Source: Phyllobacterium chamaecytisi (GTDB lineage Bacteria; Pseudomonadota; Alphaproteobacteria; Rhizobiales; Rhizobiaceae). From it: a DNA stretch of 64,000 nucleotides. The position numbers were made by a program, and so were the translations under genes. The stretch is taken from NCBI RefSeq assembly GCF_020164455.1, contig NZ_JAIQWW010000001.1:669224-733223 (forward strand), written 5' to 3'. Of this stretch, positions 39,116-48,523 are shown piece after piece (the first letter of the stretch is position 1; every line of letters starts with the position of its first letter). The notes beneath the pieces were generated by a model. It was not told where the DNA came from and searched no databases. It was given only the letters and a program-made list of their open reading frames with translations.

Positions 39116-39437
39116 GCAATAGCCTTTTGAGTTCTTTGTACCGCACCCTTGCAAGCTTGATCTCTTGTGCTCGCGTGGTCTGCGTTTTCTTCTGAAATGC
39201 GCTTAGAACATAGACGGCATCTAACAGCCGTGCAGTGTAGATCAACCGATAAGTCCCGCTATCGTCCCATATCCTGAGTTCTTCCACACCCTGGCCGATT
39301 GTTGGCATTGGCTTGTAGTCGTCAGGCCGTTCGCCTCGTTGCACCTTGTCCAGTTGATAGCCCGCGTCCTGCCTTGCCATTGCAGGAAAATCACGTAGCC
39401 GTTTGATCGAGTCTCCCAGAAATCTCAATTGCTTCAT
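39093..39437 (-). CDS. higB: HigB-type toxin (RelE/phage Gp49-like)
   Basis: A 114-aa basic protein. KQLRFLGDSIKRLRDFP and EELRIWDDSGTYRLIYTA, with VLSAFQKKTQTT near the C-terminus, match the Gp49-like branch of RelE toxins (mRNA interferases). The start at 39437 gives family length; an in-frame upstream start would add an improbable hydrophobic segment. The upstream DNA is AT-rich and is the likely self-regulated promoter. Confidence 0.85.
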   Translation of the reverse strand: MKQLRFLGDSIKRLRDFPAMARQDAGYQLDKVQRGERPDDYKPMPTIGQGVEELRIWDDSGTYRLIYTARLLDAVYVLSAFQKKTQTTRAQEIKLARVRYKELKRLLHAGDGKV

Positions 39438-39549
39438 AAAAATATACTGCTTTGGATATAAACACAAATTTATTGAAAAAAATAAATCAAACCTACCAGC
39501 CATTGTTTCATGGCTGACTCACACAGCAAATGACACCTTAAGCTTAAGA

Positions 39550-40833
39550 CTAAAGTTCGGCTGCCAGCTTTCGGCCGATCGCCAGGTACCCGACAGGATT
39601 AACCGCGCTGCCGTTTCTGCGAACTTCATAATGCAGATGAGGGCCGGTTGAGCGGCCGGTGCTGCCGACCTTGCCGATCGTATCGCCAAGTTTCACGCGC
39701 TGGCCGACGCTTACGAGAATCTGACTCAAATGGCCATAACGCGTCGAGAGTCCATTGCCGTGGTCGACCTCGACCATATTGCCATAGCCGCCATTATAGT
39801 CGGCTGCGGTCACCGTTCCGTTGGCGGTGGCATGCACCGAGCTTCCCGATATGGCGCGAAAATCCATGCCGGAATGAAATGCGATCATTCCAAGAAGCGG
39901 GTCCGCGCGTGATCCAAACGGGCTCGAAACCGGCATTCCGGGGACCGGATTGGCGATAGGAATGGATTTCGCAAGGCTCTTGGCGCTCTCAAGCCGCTGT
40001 ACCGCCTCATCGAGATCGGCAAATTGTGTGTCGAAACCGGACGTCGGATTTGTGCTTGCCAGCAGCAATGGTCCACCCGTACCCGCAGTTTCATCGTCAG
40101 AGACCTGTTTGACGCCGGCCGCAGCCAGGGCTTCCATAATCCTGTCGGCGCTCTCATAGGCACTGTTGGAGAGCTTCTGCATTTGCTGAGTCTGCCGGGA
40201 TTCTATCCCGGTCAAGGAATGATCAACGGATTTGAGCAGAAGCTCGGCCTTGTCTACGCTGGGTTTGGCCTTGTCATCGCGCGGCACGGGCTTGCGTGTT
40301 GAAGTCGTTGGTCCCGTAATGATCGGATCAATGCCGTAAAAACCTTCTGCATCGTCGGAATTCACCACGTCCTGACCGTTACCCTCCTTCGAAAGAGCAT
40401 TGGCAGCGTCTCCCGGCAATACGGCCCCGGCTTTTTCAGCGCGCTGCAGCACGGGTGCAAGCTTGTCATGTCGCTCGCTCAGTGCCCTTTGCCGTTGAAT
40501 GAGCTCACTGACTTTGCCGTCCATCAATTTCTGGTCGAGCAATTGCCGGCTTGTGATGCGATCGAGTTGAATGCGCAGCGCAGCTATCCGGTCCTCATAG
40601 GCCTGCTGCAAGCGTGCCTGACGGGCGACGCTGCCGGTTATAAGGTCATCGCGGAAGACCAGATAGGATGTCGCGAGAAGATAGCTGCCGGCGAAGCCAA
40701 GGGCGAGGGTGCCACCCAGAAATGCCATCCACGGCTTGATGGTAAAATGCCGGATGGTTTCGCCCCGCGCGATGATAATCGTGTGGGGCTCTTTCGTGCT
40801 GCCGAAGATGCTGGTATTTTGAGGCTTCTTCAT
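39550..40833 (-). CDS. M23 family peptidoglycan endopeptidase
   Basis: A 427-aa membrane-anchored cell-wall hydrolase. One N-terminal membrane helix (PWMAFLGGTLALGFAGSYLL) is followed by a coiled-coil-like region (about 70-130) and the C-terminal LytM domain with HSGMDFRA (HxxxD), RYGHLSQ and HLHYEVRRNG. All three zinc-ligand motifs are intact, so the enzyme should be active. The coiled coil suggests a partner or divisome link as in EnvC/NlpD-type factors, but that is inference. Confidence 0.9.
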   Translation of the reverse strand: MKKPQNTSIFGSTKEPHTIIIARGETIRHFTIKPWMAFLGGTLALGFAGSYLLATSYLVFRDDLITGSVARQARLQQAYEDRIAALRIQLDRITSRQLLDQKLMDGKVSELIQRQRALSERHDKLAPVLQRAEKAGAVLPGDAANALSKEGNGQDVVNSDDAEGFYGIDPIITGPTTSTRKPVPRDDKAKPSVDKAELLLKSVDHSLTGIESRQTQQMQKLSNSAYESADRIMEALAAAGVKQVSDDETAGTGGPLLLASTNPTSGFDTQFADLDEAVQRLESAKSLAKSIPIANPVPGMPVSSPFGSRADPLLGMIAFHSGMDFRAISGSSVHATANGTVTAADYNGGYGNMVEVDHGNGLSTRYGHLSQILVSVGQRVKLGDTIGKVGSTGRSTGPHLHYEVRRNGSAVNPVGYLAIGRKLAAEL

Positions 40834-40950
40834 TGCGGCTACGCCCGTTGATTTGCAGCTTCAATTTATACAGCGATTACACTCTGTTAGGGTTAACAAA
40901 TCCTGACAACTGCACTGCATTTCAATCAAATTGCAACCAAAACGGGCAAA

Positions 40951-41424
40951 TCACGTCCCAAGAGCCTTGGTTGCTTCGAGCACTTCGGCTGCATGTCCCG
41001 GAACTTTCACCTTGTTCCAGATTTTGGCGATCTTGCCAGCCGAATCAATGAGGTACGTTGTCCGCTCTACTCCCATATATTTCCGGCCATACATGCTCTT
41101 CTCGACCCAAAGACCGTAGGCTTCGGTGATAGCCTTGTCTTCGTCGGCAACGAGATCGACCATCAAATCATGTTTGGTCTTGAACTTGTCGTGTTTCTTG
41201 ACAGGGTCCGGGGACATGCCGATGACCGTCGCCCCAAGCTTCTGAAACTGCGGTCTGAGACCGGAAAATTCGATCGCTTCCTGGGTACAGCCGCTCGTGT
41301 CGTCCTTTGGATAGAAGTAAAGAATAACAGGCTTTCCGCGAAGGCCCGACAAGGTAATCGTACCGCCACCATCGCGCGGCAAGGTGAAGTCCGGCGGGGT
41401 GCTGCCGATATCCAAAATAGTCAT
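40951..41424 (-). CDS. bcp: Thioredoxin-dependent peroxiredoxin Bcp (1-Cys form)
   Basis: A 157-aa peroxidase of the BCP/PrxQ family that reduces hydroperoxides. The peroxidatic Cys is in DDTSGCTQEAIEF (about 46). E. coli Bcp has a second Cys five residues later; here that position is Ala-Ile and the protein has no other Cys, so it belongs to the 1-Cys subgroup that needs an external thiol. Other motifs (VILYFYPKD) are normal. Confidence 0.93.
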   Translation of the reverse strand: MTILDIGSTPPDFTLPRDGGGTITLSGLRGKPVILYFYPKDDTSGCTQEAIEFSGLRPQFQKLGATVIGMSPDPVKKHDKFKTKHDLMVDLVADEDKAITEAYGLWVEKSMYGRKYMGVERTTYLIDSAGKIAKIWNKVKVPGHAAEVLEATKALGT

Positions 41425-41503
41425 AGGAATGCCTTTCTTTGATGATTGAACGCGATCGCTACTTACGCAACTATAGAGAGGTGCGGGAATCGTCTACGGT
41501 TTC

Positions 41504-41523
41504 CCAATTGATTCCTCAATTGG
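41504..41523. repeat. Inverted repeat just upstream of the DUF3971 gene
   Basis: CCAATTG and CAATTGG with a 6-bp spacer ATTCCT, ending 9 bp before the TTG start. It could be an operator or an mRNA stem-loop that limits translation. Confidence 0.5.
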
Positions 41524-41532
41524 CTTTGGAAT

Positions 41533-44500
41533 TTGACAGAGAAACCGAAAAGAGTCCGCTTTACAAAGCGGGACTTCACGAAACTGCACCAGTATCCTTC
41601 TGCTTGCGAGCAAGACGAGGTTCCCGTAGCGACGCCTCGAAGGCGATCGCGGCTGCATTTCGCCGCCGGTGCCACATGTTCCTTTGCCATCCTTATGGCG
41701 GTGTTGGCCGGCATCGCTTTCGTCATATTACGCGTCGGCATTGGGGGAGAGGCGCTGACACAGCGCGCGCAAACCGCATTGCAAACGGTTCTCGGGCCGG
41801 ACGCAGATGCCACGATCAATTCCGCGCAGATTTCTCTAGACCAGCGCCACCACGTTGCACTTGAGGCGCGGGATGTAAATATCACCGATGCAAAGCGCGG
41901 TATCCAGATAAACAATGTGCGGTCAGTGCGTATCGGCCTCGCAACCTTACCCCTGCTACATGGGAATATCCGGGTCGAGCGGCTGGAACTCGACGGCGCG
42001 CAGATCAAGGTCACCTCGGTTGTGCCGTTCGATTTCATGTCTTTGGTGCCCAAGGACGATCGCGGCCTTGTCGATCTCGACGGTGCATCGGCGGCGATTT
42101 TTTCGGGTCTCGAAAGTGCGGTATCGCTACTTGATCAGCGCGAGACGCGCGATATCTCAATTGCAGATACAACATTTGATTTTACGCTCGCCGGAGCGCC
42201 GGAACGTTTGCGCATCGTCAATCTCGATCTATCGGACACCGGTGGGCCGGTTGCCATCAATGGCACGGTGGAGTGGCGCGGAAAGCAAGTCGATATCAAT
42301 GCCCAGGCCAAGCGCTCGGCGATCGGAGCGAAGATCGAAGCGTTTTCGTTGGCTGTCAGCAAGATTCCGCTCGCAGGTAAATTCGGTACGCCTCCTGTCC
42401 CCGACATCGATGGCATCAAGCCCGATGGCGCCTATCTGACCTACGACAATCTGGCCGAGATCAAACTGGATGGCCTGGCGGCGAGCGCTTCCGAGCCAGC
42501 GCGTGTCTGGGGGGCGCTCAATATCGGCAATGGCCCGGTTACGATCGGCAATGTCGAAGATATGGCCGTGGAATCCCAGATCAATTTCGAGCACGTATCC
42601 GGGGTCGACCAGATTGCGATCAAACCGTCGAACATTCATTTCGGTGGATTCACGGGTATTGTCGAAGGAGCAATCGGACCGGAGACGCTATCGCCGGGTC
42701 CTGCATCAGCGGCCAATCCGGGTTACCAGTTCGAACTTACCACCAAAGACGCCAAATCAGCTCCTGCCGATTCTCCGGTCCCGGCACTTCCCTTCGATGC
42801 GCGCCTTGCGGGCCGGTATGATTTGACGTTGAAGCGCCTCGATGTCTCGCAGATAGAAGTGCTGGCAAATAAGGAAAGTTCATTGACCGGCAACGCCAGC
42901 GTTACTTTCGGTGGCGGTTCCCCTGCGATGAACCTTGACCTGCAGATACCTGAAATGCCGGTCGCGGATGTGAAGCAGCTATGGCCCATCTGGGTCGCTA
43001 CGGGTGCTCGACGCTGGCTTATCGACAAGATGCACGACGGGGAGGCGAAGGACAGCACAATCAAAGTGACGTTTCCGGCCGGACGATTCAACGGACCAGG
43101 CAAGCCGCCACCCCTCGAGGATAATGAAGTTCAAGTCGATTTCAATGTCGCGGACGCGGGATTTGATATTATCGGAGAACTACCGGCTGTTCGGAACGCC
43201 GCCGGGAAAATCAGCGTTCGAGGCGCCTATACGACGATCAGTCTAGAGAAGGGATCGTCAATCACGCCCGCCAATCGCGAGGTGAAGATCGTCGATGGAA
43301 AGCTTGTCATTCCGTGGGGCCCGCAACGCCCAGTCCTCTCCGACCTTGATTTGAATGTTGTTGGCGACGCTTCCGCCGTGTCGGAGTTCATCGGCTTCAA
43401 ACCGATCAATGGGTTGAAAAATCTTCCATTTGCTCCGGAGGACATAAAAGGCGATGTGAAGGCACACGTGCTCGTGACGTTTCCGGTGACGCGGCACGCA
43501 CCGGACGGCAGCCTGAAATGGTCCGCTGACATGCAATTATCCAATGTTTCGATCGCAAAAAAGATCGATGGGCAGACGATAACCGATGCTGACGGAACAC
43601 TCTCCGTCAATCAGGATGAGGCGCGCATCGAGGCCACCGCGCAGGTGAACGGTATACCGGCCGAAGTGACAATGTTTGAACCCTTGGGAAAAAACACTGC
43701 GAAGCGCGAACAGAGTGTAACTTTACAACTCGATGACAAGACCCGGAACGCGCTTTTCCCGGCGCTCGACCCGTTGCTTTCCGGCCCGATTTCCGTGGAA
43801 ATCGACAAGGCTGCCGATGGGTCGCGGGTCGCTACCGCCGACCTGACGAAGGCCGAAATCAAACTTGCACAGCTCGGTTGGACCAAGGGAGCGGGCGTAA
43901 AAGCGACCGCGAAATTCTCGCTCCAGCAAGATGGGGATAACGCCAGTATCCGGAACCTCGACATTTCCGGCGATACGTTCCGTTTGCAGGGCGATGTGAA
44001 TGTTGTGGATGGCGACATGACCTCGGCTGATTTCGGTACTGTCAGGTTAAATCGCGGTGATGACATTGCGGTAAAGGTCGACCGCACCAAATATGGATAC
44101 CGGGTCGGCGTGCAGGGCAGTTCATTCGACGCCCGCCCCTTGCTCAATCAGATAACAGACAAGAAAAAGAATGGAGGCGATGGCAGCAACAGCAAGCAGC
44201 GCGTGCTGGTCAATGCCGACATCGATAACGTGACCGGTTTTTACTCCGAAAATTTTGGCAATGTCTCCTTGTCCTTTGAGGGCGTCGGCTCAAATGTTTC
44301 GGGTCTTGCCTTCAACGCCGTAACCAAAACCGGACAGAAAGTAGTGGCAGCCGATAGTTCAGAAAGTGGTGCGCGTTCTATCAGCCTGCAGTCGAAGGAC
44401 GCCGGTGCGGTGCTGCGCTTCTTCGGTTTTTACGACAAAATGTCCGGAGGCAGCATCAATGTTGCGCTCGATTCCAAGGGTGACGGTCCTTTGCGGGGAC

Positions 44501-44964
44501 AGATCGATGCGCGCGATTTTACACTGGTCAACGAACCGCGTCTGGCCAAACTTGTATCTACAGCACCCAATGGTACGAGCCTCAACGATGCGGTGAAGAA
44601 GAATATCGACGTGTCAAAAGTGACATTCGACCGCGGTTTCTCGCAAATCGAAAAGGGCGCGAATTACATCAACCTTGCCAATGGTGTTATCCGCGGTTCG
44701 ACGATCGGCACGACGTTCCAGGGCGTGCTCAGCGATCCGCAGGGCAACATGTCACTGACAGGTACATTCATGCCCGCCTACGGCATCAACCGTATCTTCG
44801 GCGATGTCCCGATCCTTGGCCTTTTCCTTGGCAATGGCCGCGATGGCGGGTTGATCGGCATCACCTACAAGTTGATCGGGCCATTGAAACAGCCGCAGAT
44901 TATCGTCAATCCGATTTCAGTGATCGCGCCGGGTATTTTCCGTTCCATTTTTGAGTTTCAGTAG
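41533..44964 (+). CDS. Giant AsmA/YhdP-like DUF3971 protein
   Basis: A 1143-aa protein with one membrane helix near residue 55 (AGATCSFAILMAVLAGIAFV) and a very long periplasmic beta-rich region. DUF3971 and an AsmA C-terminal domain (VTGFYSENFGNVSLSFEG, GDVPILGLFLGNGRDGGLIG) are recognisable. The family is thought to form bridge-like channels that carry phospholipids to the outer membrane. No ATG fits; TTG at 41533 is the only plausible start ahead of the membrane helix, and translation signals are weak. Confidence 0.85.
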   Translation: MTEKPKRVRFTKRDFTKLHQYPSACEQDEVPVATPRRRSRLHFAAGATCSFAILMAVLAGIAFVILRVGIGGEALTQRAQTALQTVLGPDADATINSAQISLDQRHHVALEARDVNITDAKRGIQINNVRSVRIGLATLPLLHGNIRVERLELDGAQIKVTSVVPFDFMSLVPKDDRGLVDLDGASAAIFSGLESAVSLLDQRETRDISIADTTFDFTLAGAPERLRIVNLDLSDTGGPVAINGTVEWRGKQVDINAQAKRSAIGAKIEAFSLAVSKIPLAGKFGTPPVPDIDGIKPDGAYLTYDNLAEIKLDGLAASASEPARVWGALNIGNGPVTIGNVEDMAVESQINFEHVSGVDQIAIKPSNIHFGGFTGIVEGAIGPETLSPGPASAANPGYQFELTTKDAKSAPADSPVPALPFDARLAGRYDLTLKRLDVSQIEVLANKESSLTGNASVTFGGGSPAMNLDLQIPEMPVADVKQLWPIWVATGARRWLIDKMHDGEAKDSTIKVTFPAGRFNGPGKPPPLEDNEVQVDFNVADAGFDIIGELPAVRNAAGKISVRGAYTTISLEKGSSITPANREVKIVDGKLVIPWGPQRPVLSDLDLNVVGDASAVSEFIGFKPINGLKNLPFAPEDIKGDVKAHVLVTFPVTRHAPDGSLKWSADMQLSNVSIAKKIDGQTITDADGTLSVNQDEARIEATAQVNGIPAEVTMFEPLGKNTAKREQSVTLQLDDKTRNALFPALDPLLSGPISVEIDKAADGSRVATADLTKAEIKLAQLGWTKGAGVKATAKFSLQQDGDNASIRNLDISGDTFRLQGDVNVVDGDMTSADFGTVRLNRGDDIAVKVDRTKYGYRVGVQGSSFDARPLLNQITDKKKNGGDGSNSKQRVLVNADIDNVTGFYSENFGNVSLSFEGVGSNVSGLAFNAVTKTGQKVVAADSSESGARSISLQSKDAGAVLRFFGFYDKMSGGSINVALDSKGDGPLRGQIDARDFTLVNEPRLAKLVSTAPNGTSLNDAVKKNIDVSKVTFDRGFSQIEKGANYINLANGVIRGSTIGTTFQGVLSDPQGNMSLTGTFMPAYGINRIFGDVPILGLFLGNGRDGGLIGITYKLIGPLKQPQIIVNPISVIAPGIFRSIFEFQ

Positions 44965-44974
44965 AGAGCTTTGC

Positions 44975-45155
44975 TTATCTCCCCCCTTGTGGGGGAGAAA
45001 GCGATTTCAGCATCTTGGCCCTTGCCAAGTGCTAGAAATCGCAAGAGAGGGGATCAAGCGCTTTAGAGGCAAATCCCCTCTCTTGGGTTTTCCAAGGATT
45101 TAGCAAAGAGGCTAAATCCAGGAAAATCCTTTCTCTCCCACAAGGGGAGAGATAA
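44975..45155. repeat. 181-bp element with long imperfect terminal inverted repeats (MITE/RIME-like)
   Basis: The 27-bp ends (44975-45001 and 45129-45155) are inverted copies with two mismatches. Inside are further hairpins: CTTGGC/GCCAAG near 45016, CAAGAGAGGGGAT/ATCCCCTCTCTTG across 45041-45089, and GATTTAGC/GCTAAATC near 45098. No coding capacity. Rhizobial genomes carry many such palindromic elements. It fills the gap between the DUF3971 gene and the converging tyrS, where it may end transcription on both sides. Confidence 0.8.
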
Positions 45156-45173
45156 TCGGCATCGACTGGCGAA

Positions 45174-46427
45174 CTAAACCGGCTTCACCAGAATATGCTT
45201 CTTCTTGCCGAGGGAGAGTTTGATCACGCCCTCGGCCGTTACTTCAGACGTCCCAACTTGGGACTTCTCATCGGAAACGCTGGCATCATTCACCCGCACA
45301 GCACCGCCCTGGATGTGGCGGCGTGCTTCACCATTCGATCCGGCAAGACCAGCCTTGACGAGAAGCGTCAGAATGCCAATTCCAGCGTCGAGGTCGCTGC
45401 CTGCAATTTCCACGGTCGGCAGATTGGTTGCCAAACCGCCTTCCTCGAAAGTCTTGCGGGCCGTTTCCGCAGCTTCCTCCGCGGCCTGACGGCCATGAAG
45501 CAATGCAGTGATTTCTGTGGCGAGGATCTTCTTGGTCTCGTTGATTTCCGCTCCACCCAGCGCGGCCAGACGGCTGATCTCATCCAACGGCAACGTCGTG
45601 TAGAGTTTCAGGAACCGCTCGACATCGGCATCTTCGGTGTTGCGCCAATATTGCCAGAAATCGTAGGGGCTCAGCAGATCGGCATTAAGCCAGACCGCAC
45701 CATTCATCGACTTACCCATCTTCGCGCCTGACGAGGTGGTCAAAAGCGGCGAGGTGAGGGCGTAGAGCTGCGGCGTGCCAAGACGATGACCGAGGTCGAT
45801 ACCGTTGACGATGTTCCCCCACTGATCCGAGCCGCCCATCTGCAGGCGCAGGCCATAGCGCTTGTTCAGTTCGACGAAATCGTAGGCCTGCAGGATCATG
45901 TAGTTGAATTCGAGGAAAGACAGTGACTGCTCGCGATCAAGCCGCTGCTTCACAGAATCGAAGGACAGCATGCGGTTGACAGAAAAATGCTGGCCGACAT
46001 CGCGCAGAAACTCGAGGTAATTGAGCGGCAACAACCATTCGGCATTATTGACCATCAGCGCGTCTTTCGGACCTTCGCCGAAGGATAAATAGTTGGCGAA
46101 GACCTTCTTGAGGCTATCGATATTGCTCTGGATGATCTCCGGCGTCATCAGCTTGCGCGCCTCATCCTTGAAGGATGGGTCGCCGACCATACCGGTGCCA
46201 CCGCCCATCAGTGCCACCGCACGATGACCGGTCTTCTGCATCCAGTGCAGCATCATGATCTGCAACAGGCTGCCGGCGTGGAGGCTGGAGGCTGTGGGAT
46301 CAAAGCCGATATATGCCGACACGGTTTCCTTGGCGAAGAGCGCATCCAGACCAGCATCGTCGGAGGTCTGATGGATGAAGCCGCGCGTCGAAAGCGTGTG
46401 CAGAAATTCGGATTTGAAGGCAGACAT
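45174..46427 (-). CDS. tyrS: Tyrosyl-tRNA synthetase
   Basis: Class I aminoacyl-tRNA synthetase, 417 aa. The HIGH-like motif is [14 protein letters not shown] near residue 41 and the KMSKS-like motif [13 protein letters not shown] near 234. A C-terminal S4-like RNA-binding domain ([24 protein letters not shown], read in parts) is present. The start [12 protein letters not shown] at 46427 is chosen over an upstream in-frame start that would add about 70 Arg-rich residues. Confidence 0.96.
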   Translation of the reverse strand: MSAFKSEFLHTLSTRGFIHQTSDDAGLDALFAKETVSAYIGFDPTASSLHAGSLLQIMMLHWMQKTGHRAVALMGGGTGMVGDPSFKDEARKLMTPEIIQSNIDSLKKVFANYLSFGEGPKDALMVNNAEWLLPLNYLEFLRDVGQHFSVNRMLSFDSVKQRLDREQSLSFLEFNYMILQAYDFVELNKRYGLRLQMGGSDQWGNIVNGIDLGHRLGTPQLYALTSPLLTTSSGAKMGKSMNGAVWLNADLLSPYDFWQYWRNTEDADVERFLKLYTTLPLDEISRLAALGGAEINETKKILATEITALLHGRQAAEEAAETARKTFEEGGLATNLPTVEIAGSDLDAGIGILTLLVKAGLAGSNGEARRHIQGGAVRVNDASVSDEKSQVGTSEVTAEGVIKLSLGKKKHILVKPV

Positions 46428-46528
46428 TGATATTTTCCTGAGATTGAATCGGCGTGCACGAAATGCGTGCCGTGAGAGACGGAGCCGTTTAACATCATTC
46501 TCTATCGAATCACAAGAAAGGCAGTGTC

Positions 46529-47659
46529 TTGGCAGCGATACGGCGCGCAATCGGCCTAATGAGCGGGACGTCCATGGACGGAATCGACATCGCGCTCCTC
46601 GAAACTGATGGCAGAAGCGAAGTGCGGCGTGGGCCATCGGACTTCATGCCTTACGAACGGGCGTTTCAGCGCCGGATCGAAGCCAGTCTCGACGATGCGA
46701 AATCCATCGCGTCGAGAATCGAGAGGCCAGGTGAGCTTGGCGTAATCGAAGGAGAGCTGACAAAACGTCACAGCGATGCGGTCTCGGTTTTTCTTTCGAG
46801 CCATGGCCTGAGTAAGGCCGATGTCGACGTGATCGGTTTTCATGGTCAGACAGTCCTGCACAGACCGCTTCATGCGCTGACGGTACAGCTCGGCGATGGA
46901 AAAATGCTGGCTGACAGGACAGGTATTCCCGTCGTTTATGACATGCGAGCCAATGACATGAGGCATGGCGGGCAGGGCGCGCCGTTGGTGCCTGCCTATC
47001 ATCAGGCACTGGCTGCGCGGGTGCCGCCGGAACTGAGCCAAGGGAAGCCGGTTGTCTTCGTCAACATCGGCGGCATATCCAACGTCACCATTGTTTCCGG
47101 CAATTCCGATCCGGTCGCCTTCGATACCGGACCTGGCAACACGCTGATCGATCAGTGGGTCTCCGAAAAGGCGGGCATCGCTTACGATGCAGGCGGTACG
47201 ATCGCCAGCGAAGGGCTGGTGATAGGCCATGCGGTCACGCGCTATCTGGCGAAACCTTTTTTCGATCTCGCTCCTCCGAAATCACTTGATCGCAATGATT
47301 TTACGCTTGCCGACCTCGGCGATATGGAACTTTCAGACGGAGCGCGGACCTTGGCCAAAGTGACGGCTGAAGCAATCCTCAAGGCCAGCGCCTATTCGCC
47401 AGAAACACCATCGCTCTGGGTCATTTGCGGCGGTGGGCGCAAGAATGCGACGATCATGGCCGATCTCACACAAGGCGCCGCAATTGCCGGGGCAAAGGTT
47501 ATCGTTGCTGAGGATCTGGGGTTCAACGGCGATTCGATGGAAGCCGAAGCCTGGGCCTATCTTGCCGTGCGGTCGCTGGACGGGTTGCCGTTGACCTGGC
47601 CAACGACAACCGGTTGCAGCACCCCCGTGTCCGGGGGCGTGCTCGTCAAACCTGCTTAG
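46529..47659 (+). CDS. anmK: Anhydro-N-acetylmuramic acid kinase
   Basis: Phosphorylates and opens 1,6-anhydro-MurNAc during peptidoglycan recycling, 376 aa. [18 protein letters not shown] at the start and [22 protein letters not shown] and [14 protein letters not shown] are typical. The TTG start at 46529 is used so that conserved residues ahead of MSGTSMDG are included; AAAGG lies upstream. Divergent from tyrS (101-bp gap) and converging with the hydrolase gene (4-bp tail overlap). Confidence 0.93.
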   Translation: MAAIRRAIGLMSGTSMDGIDIALLETDGRSEVRRGPSDFMPYERAFQRRIEASLDDAKSIASRIERPGELGVIEGELTKRHSDAVSVFLSSHGLSKADVDVIGFHGQTVLHRPLHALTVQLGDGKMLADRTGIPVVYDMRANDMRHGGQGAPLVPAYHQALAARVPPELSQGKPVVFVNIGGISNVTIVSGNSDPVAFDTGPGNTLIDQWVSEKAGIAYDAGGTIASEGLVIGHAVTRYLAKPFFDLAPPKSLDRNDFTLADLGDMELSDGARTLAKVTAEAILKASAYSPETPSLWVICGGGRKNATIMADLTQGAAIAGAKVIVAEDLGFNGDSMEAEAWAYLAVRSLDGLPLTWPTTTGCSTPVSGGVLVKPA

Positions 47660-48330
47660 CGCAGGCGCTTCGGCTTGGCCTCGACCAATTCGCCATTCAA
47701 ACGACGATCGAGATAATCGGAGCATTCTGCGATGACCTCATCAGTCATGCCCGAGAAGAAGTGGTTGGCACCGACCATCGTCCTCTGCGTGATGGTGATA
47801 CCCTTCTGCGTCTTCAACTTATCAACCAGGCCCTGTACATCCTTGGGCGGTGCAACCTTGTCCTGATCGCCGTGAAGGATCAGCCCGGAAGAAGGGCAAG
47901 GCGCGAGGAATGAGAAATCATAGGTGTTGGGCTGCGGCGCGACCGAGATAAATCCTTCGATTTCCGGGCGGCGCATCAAGAGTTGCATGCCGATCCAGGC
48001 GCCGAAGGAATAACCGGCGACCCAGCAGGTCTTGGAATCCGGATGGAGCGACTGCACCCAGTCGAGCGCGCCGGCGGCGTCCGACAATTCGCCTGAACCA
48101 TGGTCAAACTCACCCTGGCTGCGGCCGATGCCACGGAAGTTGAAACGCAACGTCGTGAACCCGCGCTGCTGGAACATGTAGAACAGATCGTAGACGATCT
48201 TGTTGTTCATGGTCCCGCCAAACTGCGGATGCGGATGCAGGACAATCGCGATCGGGGCATTTTTTTCCGTCGAAGGCTGATATCGGCCCTCAAGACGTCC
48301 CGCTGGTCCATTGAAAATCACTTCAGGCAT
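47656..48330 (-). CDS. Alpha/beta hydrolase fold protein
   Basis: A 224-aa protein of the dienelactone hydrolase-like group (COG2945). HPHPQFGGTMNN is the oxyanion region; the nucleophile elbow reads VAGYSFGAWIG with Ser; Asp in LHGDQDKVAPP and His in GANHFFSG complete the triad. Cytoplasmic. Starts at 48330 with TGGAG upstream. Substrate unknown. Confidence 0.9.
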   Translation of the reverse strand: MPEVIFNGPAGRLEGRYQPSTEKNAPIAIVLHPHPQFGGTMNNKIVYDLFYMFQQRGFTTLRFNFRGIGRSQGEFDHGSGELSDAAGALDWVQSLHPDSKTCWVAGYSFGAWIGMQLLMRRPEIEGFISVAPQPNTYDFSFLAPCPSSGLILHGDQDKVAPPKDVQGLVDKLKTQKGITITQRTMVGANHFFSGMTDEVIAECSDYLDRRLNGELVEAKPKRLR

Positions 48331-48401
48331 GTATACTCCAGTTTTCGCCGTGGCCACTTATTGATCTGCCGGGCTTGACGGCAATCAACAGCGACCATAA
48401 A

Positions 48402-48428
48402 ACCAGTTTAGAACCGTTCAAAACTGGT
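48402..48428. promoter_or_regulatory. Palindrome resembling the Irr iron-control element (ICE) ahead of the suf operon
   Basis: Arms ACCAGTTT and AAACTGGT frame GAAC-C-GTTC, a 27-bp palindrome with one mismatched pair. Its core TTTAGAA-CCG-TTCAAAA (48407-48423) matches the ICE consensus TTTAGAA-N3-TTCTAAA at all but one base. Irr controls suf genes in several Hyphomicrobiales. It sits about 100 bp before the first gene of the operon. Confidence 0.6.
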
Positions 48429-48523
48429 GTAGAACTTATCTCGAACCGGCTTAATAGGCTGGTACGAGGCTGAATTTCAAGAAAATTGCGCTTTTTGCCA
48501 AAAGAACAGGAATCAGGAGAAGC

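Noticed and set aside
48432..48446. GAAC-N7-GAAC (GAACTTATCTCGAAC) upstream of the suf operon, formally a LexA-type box
   Set aside because: The eight fixed bases are expected about twice by chance in 64 kb on both strands; suf is not an SOS operon and the adjacent palindrome explains the site better.
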